36,107 nucleotides of DNA from positions 1-36,107 of the forward strand of contig CAJCIO010000171.1 of assembly GCA_903970465.1 (NCBI GenBank). Reading direction: 5' to 3'. Below the pieces are notes generated by a model that was given only the letters and a program-made list of their open reading frames with translations, made no database searches and was not told where the DNA came from. This DNA is from Gammaproteobacteria bacterium (GTDB lineage Bacteria > Pseudomonadota > Gammaproteobacteria > Pseudomonadales > Pseudomonadaceae). Shown piece after piece: positions 31,606-36,107 of the stretch. Made by a program: the position numbers and the translations under genes. Position 1 is the first letter of the stretch; each line of letters begins with the position of its first letter.

Positions 31606-32761
31606 ATCCCACTTGCCTCATCAGCCCCATATTCCCCCGACGCCGCCCGTCGGCCTGCCGTTGTGGCTGCTCGCCGAGCTGACCTACCGCTGCCCGCTGC
31701 AATGCCCGTATTGCTCCAACCCGCTGGACTTCGCCCAGCAGGGCAAAGAGCTGAGCACCGAGCAGTGGATCAAGGTCATGCGCGAAGCGCGGGAGATGGG
31801 CGCCGCACAGTTGGGCTTCTCGGGCGGCGAACCGCTGGTGCGCCAGGACCTCGCCGAACTGATCGGCGAAGCGCGTCAGCTGGGCTATTACACCAACCTG
31901 ATCACCTCTGGCATCGGCCTCACCGAGCAGAAGATCAGCGACTTCAAGAAAGCCGGCCTGGACCACATCCAGATCAGCTTTCAGGCCAGCGACGAGCAGG
32001 TCAACAACATGCTCGCCGGCTCGAAAAAGGCCTTCGCGCAAAAGCTCGAAATGGCCCGGGCGGTCAAGGCTCACGGCTATCCGATGGTGCTCAACTTCGT
32101 CACGCACCGGCACAACATCGACAAGATCGACCAGATCATCGAGCTGTGCATCGCCCTGGAAGCCGACTTCGTCGAGCTCGCTACCTGCCAGTTCTACGGC
32201 TGGGCCGAGCTCAACCGCGTTGGACTGCTGCCGACCAAGGAACAACTGGTGCGTGCCGAACGCATCACCAACGAATACCGCGAGCGCCTGGCGGCGGCCG
32301 GTAATCCGTGCAAGCTGATTTTCGTCACCCCGGACTACTATGAAGAGCGCCCCAAGGCCTGCATGAACGGCTGGGGCAGCGTGTTTCTGACCGTGACGCC
32401 CGATGGTACCGCGCTGCCTTGCCATGGCGCGCGGCAGATGCCGGTCGAGTTCCCCAATGTGCGTGACCACACGATGCAGCACATTTGGTACGATTCGTTC
32501 GGTTTCAACCGTTTTCGCGGCTACGACTGGATGCCCGAGCCGTGCCGCTCCTGTGACGAAAAAGAAAAGGACTTCGGCGGCTGCCGCTGCCAGGCGTTCA
32601 TGCTCACGGGTGATGCCAGCAATGCAGACCCTGTGTGCAGCAAATCAGTCGATCACGGCATCATTCTGCGGGCGCGGGAGGAGGCCGAACACGCGACTGC
32701 GACTATCGACCAACTGGCCTTCCGCAATGAACGAAACTCCCGTCTCATCGCAAAAAGCTGA
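31577..32761 (+). CDS. pqqE: PqqE, radical SAM enzyme cross-linking PqqA Glu and Tyr
   Basis: A 394-residue radical SAM/SPASM enzyme. The SAM cluster motif is Cys39-x3-Cys43-x2-Cys46 (TYRCPLQCPYCSN), with GFSGGEPLVR just after. The C-terminal SPASM region holds CHGARQMP, EPCRSCDEKEKDFGGCRC and DPVCSKS for two auxiliary clusters. PqqE forms the C-C bond between Glu15 and Tyr19 of PqqA bound to PqqD. I place the start at GTG 31577, with GGAGG 6 nt upstream inside pqqD. Earlier in-frame starts read through pqqD-coding sequence. The 3' end overlaps the peptidase gene by 35 nt. Confidence 0.96.
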   Translation: MQSTGSSFAESHLPHQPHIPPTPPVGLPLWLLAELTYRCPLQCPYCSNPLDFAQQGKELSTEQWIKVMREAREMGAAQLGFSGGEPLVRQDLAELIGEARQLGYYTNLITSGIGLTEQKISDFKKAGLDHIQISFQASDEQVNNMLAGSKKAFAQKLEMARAVKAHGYPMVLNFVTHRHNIDKIDQIIELCIALEADFVELATCQFYGWAELNRVGLLPTKEQLVRAERITNEYRERLAAAGNPCKLIFVTPDYYEERPKACMNGWGSVFLTVTPDGTALPCHGARQMPVEFPNVRDHTMQHIWYDSFGFNRFRGYDWMPEPCRSCDEKEKDFGGCRCQAFMLTGDASNADPVCSKSVDHGIILRAREEAEHATATIDQLAFRNERNSRLIAKS

Positions 32762-34571
32762 GCCGTTCAGCGCCGTACAAGCAGTCGCGGCCGCCACCGA
32801 TTTCGCCGAATTGCGCATCGGTAGCGCCGGGGTGTTCTGGAGCGAATACCGCCCCAGCGACGCCGCCAGCCGGATCTGGCAATGGCGAGGCGGCCAGGCG
32901 CACTGCCTGACCCCCGACGGATTCAGCGTCCGCAGCCGCGTGTACGAATACGGTGGCGGCTCGTTCTGCCTGGTGGACGGCGGCCTGGTGTTCGTCAACG
33001 AGCGCGATCAGCAACTGTATCTTCAGGCACTGGACGGCAGCGCCCCCCATCCCCTCACCCACGACGTGCGCCGCTATGGCGACCTGAGCTTCGCCGACGG
33101 CCAAGTGCTGGCGGTGGAGGAAGAACCCGGTGAGTCCTATCCCATCCACCGCCTGGTGGCCATCGACGCCGAAGATGGCGCGCGCCGGGTACTGGCCGAA
33201 GGCGCCGACTTCTATGCCGCTCCGGTGCTGTGCCCGGATGGCTCTCGACTGGCCTGGATCGAGTGGTCACACCCCGAACAACCCTGGACTTCAACACGCC
33301 TGATGTGTGCCGAGCGCACTTTGGATGGCCGCAGCTGGCACAAGCCGTATTGCCTGGCCGGCGATGGCGCGCAGCCTGAGTCGCTGCAACAGCCGCGTAT
33401 CGACGAACAGGGCCGCGTGCAGTGCCTGTCCGATCGCAACGGCTTTTGGCAGCCCTGGCGAGAAAGCCCCGCCGGCTGGCACGCGCTGCCCGCCAAGGCC
33501 GCCGATCATGCCGGCGCGCCGTGGCAACTGGGCGCCAGCAGTTGGCTGCCGCTCGTGGACCATACCTACCTGGCCACCTGGTTCGAAGACGGCTTCGCCA
33601 AGCTCGGACTGTGCAACGACGCCGATGGCTCGACGCTCGACTACACCGGCGAGTTCAGCCGCTTCCGCAATCTGGCGGCCGACAACGCTTGTTTCTATGC
33701 CATCGCCGCTTCACCGGCCTGCCCCTCGGCGGTGATCGCCATCGATCGGCGCAGCCACGAGGTGCAAGTCCTGGCGGGCGGCGAAGCGCCCTTGGCCGCC
33801 GAGCATATCAGCCTGCCGCATCCGCACAGCTATCCCAGTGGCGACGGCCAGGCCCATTGTTTTTTCTATCCACCGGCCAACCCGCAAGTGCCGCCACCTT
33901 TGCTGGTGTTCATCCACGGCGGGCCGACGTCCAGTTGCTATCCGGTGTTCGAGCCGCGCATCCAGTACTGGACGCAGCGCGGCTTTGCCGTCGCCGACAT
34001 CAACTATCGCGGCAGTACCTGCTACGGCCGTGCCTATCGCCAGGCGTTGCAGGGCAATTGGGGTGTCAGCGATGTCGATGATGCCTGCGCGGCGGTCGAG
34101 CACTTGGCGGCTTTGGGGTTGATCGATGCGCACCGGGCATTCATTCGCGGCAGCAGTGCCGGCGGCTATACGACGCTATGCGCCTTGGCGTTTCGCGAGG
34201 TATTTCGCGGCGGCGCCAGCCTCTATGGTGTGAGCGACCCGGCGGCGCTGGCCCGCGATACGCACAAGTTCGAAAGCGACTATCTGGACTGGTTGATCGG
34301 TGACCCCGACGCTGATCGTGAGCGTTATGCAGCGCGCACGCCACTGCTGCATGCGGAACGCATCAAGGTGCCGGTGATCTTCTTTCAGGGCGAACTGGAC
34401 GCCGTGGTGGTGCCGCAGCAGACCCGCAGCATGCTCGAGGCGTTGCAGCGTAATGGCCTATCCGCTGAAGGGCATTTTTATCCAGAGGAACGGCATGGCT
34501 TTCGCCAGGCAGCGAATCTGGCCCACGCGCTGGAGGAGGAGTGGAAGTTTTACTCTCGGGTCATGGGCTGA
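32727..34571 (+). CDS. S9 prolyl-oligopeptidase-family peptidase of the pqq locus
   Basis: A 614-residue serine peptidase. The N-terminal two-thirds is a beta-propeller-like region rich in Trp/Asp repeats. The C-terminal alpha/beta-hydrolase domain has FIHGGPTSSC (oxyanion region), the nucleophile Ser477 in RGSSAGGYTT, Asp in FQGELDAVVVP and His in EERHGFRQ. The gene corresponds to the one called pqqM (P. fluorescens group) or pqqH (P. aeruginosa); because naming differs I leave the symbol empty. It follows pqqE with a 35 nt overlap and may help process PqqA or its fragments, as an alternative or addition to PqqF. No signal peptide is seen, so it is cytoplasmic. Confidence 0.92.
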   Translation: MNETPVSSQKAEPFSAVQAVAAATDFAELRIGSAGVFWSEYRPSDAASRIWQWRGGQAHCLTPDGFSVRSRVYEYGGGSFCLVDGGLVFVNERDQQLYLQALDGSAPHPLTHDVRRYGDLSFADGQVLAVEEEPGESYPIHRLVAIDAEDGARRVLAEGADFYAAPVLCPDGSRLAWIEWSHPEQPWTSTRLMCAERTLDGRSWHKPYCLAGDGAQPESLQQPRIDEQGRVQCLSDRNGFWQPWRESPAGWHALPAKAADHAGAPWQLGASSWLPLVDHTYLATWFEDGFAKLGLCNDADGSTLDYTGEFSRFRNLAADNACFYAIAASPACPSAVIAIDRRSHEVQVLAGGEAPLAAEHISLPHPHSYPSGDGQAHCFFYPPANPQVPPPLLVFIHGGPTSSCYPVFEPRIQYWTQRGFAVADINYRGSTCYGRAYRQALQGNWGVSDVDDACAAVEHLAALGLIDAHRAFIRGSSAGGYTTLCALAFREVFRGGASLYGVSDPAALARDTHKFESDYLDWLIGDPDADRERYAARTPLLHAERIKVPVIFFQGELDAVVVPQQTRSMLEALQRNGLSAEGHFYPEERHGFRQAANLAHALEEEWKFYSRVMG

Positions 34572-34587
34572 TCCTGATATCAACCTT

Positions 34588-34645
34588 GTGGCGAGGGGGC
34601 TTGCTCCCGACACGTCGGGGCAGACGCCACTGCGGCGTCTGACAC
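34588..34645 (+). repeat. REP-type palindromic region after the pqq operon
   Basis: TGTGGCGAGGGGGCTTGCTC is a second Pseudomonas REP class, distinct from the other copies. It is followed by a perfect 8-bp hairpin, CAGACGCC / GGCGTCTG (34621-34641). The region lies between two convergent genes and may act as a bidirectional transcription barrier, though no T-run is present. Confidence 0.75.
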
Positions 34646-34720
34646 CCTGCATCGAGAGCAGGCCCCTCACCGCAGGTTTGCGCGGATGACCGAAGTCCAA
34701 GCCGTGACCCCACCGAGGCG

Positions 34721-35599
34721 CTATACCCGCTGCGCCAGCACCCGCTGCAACAGCTCTACCGACGCCTGCTGGCGCTGCGCATCGCGATACACCAGCCCGA
34801 CCTTGAGTGGCACCCGCGGTTCGCTCAGGGGCTTCCACAACAGCGCGGTATCGTCCTGCACCACCAGCGCCCGCCCAGGCAGCACGGTGGCAAGCGTGGT
34901 GCCGGGCAAGCTGTCGAGGATCGCCGCCATGGTGTTGAGCTCGGCCTGCACCTGCGGGCGCCGCCCCAGATTGGCCAACTGCCTTTGCCAGATCTGTCGC
35001 AACTGAAACTCCTCACCCAGCAACAGCATTGGCAAGTCCACTGCCTGCGCCAGCGAGACCCTCTTGAACTCGCGCAGCGGGTGATCCTTGGGGATCACCA
35101 CCTGCAATTCGTCTTCATATAGCAGCACCCCATGCAGGCCGGGCTGACGCGGCGGCAGATAGCCGATGCCAATATCCAGAACGCCGCTGAGCAAGCGCCG
35201 CTCGATCTCCAGCCCCGACAACTCGTAGATCTGCACCACCAGATGAGGCTGCGCCTTGCGCACGCCCTCAAGCAACTGCGGCACCAGGCTCGGGTGCACG
35301 GTTTGCAGCACGCCGATGGCCAGCGTGCGCACCGCCTGGCCCTTGAAACTGCCCAGGGCCTCGCGCGCCCGCTGCAGCCCGTCGAGCAGCGGCACGGCGT
35401 GGTTGTACAAAGTGTGGGCGGCCAGGGTCGGCAACAGGCGCTTGTTGCTGCGCTCGAACAGGCTCACATCGAGGTTGTGCTCCAGCTGCCTGATCTGTTG
35501 CGACAGCGCCGGTTGCGACAACGCCAGGCGCTCTGCGGCACGACCGACATGGCCCTCTTCGTAGACCGCGACGAAATACCGCAGTTGTTTGAAATCCAT
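34721..35599 (-). CDS. LysR-family transcriptional regulator (CynR-like)
   Basis: A 292-residue LysR protein with the N-terminal winged helix-turn-helix (FKQLRYFVAVYEEGHVGRAA, then LALSQPALSQQIRQLE) and a substrate-binding domain from about residue 90. The opening resembles CynR-like regulators, but the effector is unknown. The ATG at 35599 is the most family-like start; 35605 and a GTG at 35608 are in frame just upstream, and none has a good ribosome-binding site. It is transcribed away from whatever lies beyond 35755. A LysR-type T-N11-A operator was not confidently found in the 150 bp upstream. Confidence 0.9.
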   Translation of the reverse strand: MDFKQLRYFVAVYEEGHVGRAAERLALSQPALSQQIRQLEHNLDVSLFERSNKRLLPTLAAHTLYNHAVPLLDGLQRAREALGSFKGQAVRTLAIGVLQTVHPSLVPQLLEGVRKAQPHLVVQIYELSGLEIERRLLSGVLDIGIGYLPPRQPGLHGVLLYEDELQVVIPKDHPLREFKRVSLAQAVDLPMLLLGEEFQLRQIWQRQLANLGRRPQVQAELNTMAAILDSLPGTTLATVLPGRALVVQDDTALLWKPLSEPRVPLKVGLVYRDAQRQQASVELLQRVLAQRV

Positions 35600-36107
35600 A
35601 AGCATCACTTATCAAAAATACTGCTAAATCGAAATGGAGCCGTTGCCGGTAGCGGCCTAGTCTATGCGCAGTCAAAGGGGTGCAGACACATCAAGGCCCC
35701 GCGCAGCGTTTTTGCCGCGCCTTCGCCGTTTAGCATTTAGATAGGCCTGAGCGAATGAGTCCATTCAGTTTGCGCCGCTTTTCAGCGGACCTTGACCCAC
35801 CTGCGGCACTGGGTCCGCTTGACAAGAATTCACCTGCTGCTTTCAAAACGACCGTACACCTCGTCCTACCTGTGAGAGCGGGCTCTGACCGCGATGCAGG
35901 CACCTCGACACCGGGCAATACCCTGATCTGGCCCCGACCCAGCCTCGCGGCCGCGCGCCAGGCCGCCCTTGATCTCGCCCGACGCTGGGGGCAAAGCAAG
36001 CGCCGCGACAGCGGCATCCTGTTCGTCGGTGATCACCCCTCACAGCTCCGGGCAAACGATCTGGCGGCGCTGCATGCTGCCGTGGATGCCAACACCGCTG
36101 CCGTCGT
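35600..36107. other. Window end: intergenic DNA with a REP element and an unresolved open frame
   Basis: The first 150 bp form the LysR upstream region. From ATG 35755 a plus-strand frame stays open to the end of the window (117 codons). However, it reads straight through a REP element, so the upstream half is unlikely to be coding. The distal part (from about 35915: LIWPRPSLAAARQAALDLAR, later GILFVGDHPSQL) has protein-like composition but no family I recognise and no clear start codon. Minus-strand frames here are no better. I do not call a gene. Confidence 0.4.
35867..35908 (+). repeat. REP-like element near the window end
   Basis: ACCTGTGAGAGCGGGCTCTG followed by ACCGCGATGCAGGCACCTCG is a variant of the common Pseudomonas REP ('GTGGGAGCGGGCTTGCCCGCGAT'). 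It marks this stretch as intergenic despite the overlapping open frame. Confidence 0.75.

Noticed and set aside
35755..36107. A partial plus-strand gene starting at ATG 35755
   Set aside because: The frame runs through a REP element, has no good ribosome-binding site, and resembles no family I know. It is kept only as an unresolved region.
1..36107. CRISPR array, insertion sequence, prophage or integron
   Set aside because: No regularly spaced repeats, transposase, integrase or phage genes were found. All repeats seen are short REP-type elements.

Overview
The window reads as chromosomal DNA of a fluorescent or putida-group Pseudomonas. Three things point there: GC-rich, densely packed genes; scattered Pseudomonas-type REP elements (variants of 'CTGTGGGAGC...GCGAAG'); and two anchor loci, a davB/davA lysine-degradation pair with an adjacent AsnC/Lrp regulator and a pqqF-A-B-C-D-E locus followed by a prolyl-oligopeptidase gene. 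No IS element, integrase, tRNA, rRNA or CRISPR array was seen.

Layout. (1) 1-936: 3' part of a Fic-domain protein gene. (2) 6876-933, minus strand: a five-gene operon with three successive ATGA stop/start overlaps. It encodes a HAD-UbiA fusion, a DprE1-like FAD oxidase, a DprE2-like SDR, an LPG-synthase-TM-type flippase candidate and a GT-C-type membrane glycosyltransferase. Together these look like a mycobacterial-style decaprenylphosphoryl-D-arabinose (or similar polyprenyl-pentose) supply and transfer pathway. (3) 7159-10437: AsnC/Lrp regulator, L-lysine 2-monooxygenase (davB) and 5-aminovaleramide amidase (davA). (4) 10438-11128: about 690 bp without a credible gene, carrying two copies of an ops-like element (GGCGGTAGC). 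(5) 11129-26522: a roughly 15 kb exopolysaccharide operon. It contains a 2OG-Fe(II) oxygenase-like protein, a VioA-like aminotransferase, a Wzx-like flippase, five glycosyltransferases, a Wzb-like phosphatase, a Wzc-like tyrosine autokinase, a WbqC-family protein, an RfaH-type NusG paralogue, a degenerate-looking glycoside hydrolase and a Wza-like lipoprotein, and it ends in a strong intrinsic terminator. (6) 26640-34571: pqqF, pqqA, pqqB, pqqC, pqqD, pqqE and an S9 peptidase. (7) 35599-34721: a LysR regulator, followed by a mostly non-coding end.

How it fits together. The main system is the exopolysaccharide operon with its own RfaH-like factor, whose likely recruitment sites (two ops elements) lie in the leader. 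This suggests a self-contained antitermination circuit that lets polymerase read a long operon. From memory, P. putida KT2440 has davA next to pqqF, so the EPS block looks inserted between two conserved loci. The operon has a flippase, chain-length kinase/phosphatase and exporter, but no recognisable Wzy polymerase or initiating phosphoglycosyltransferase, so it must borrow these or work differently. All functional calls rest on motif recognition and remembered family sequences; no database search was run.
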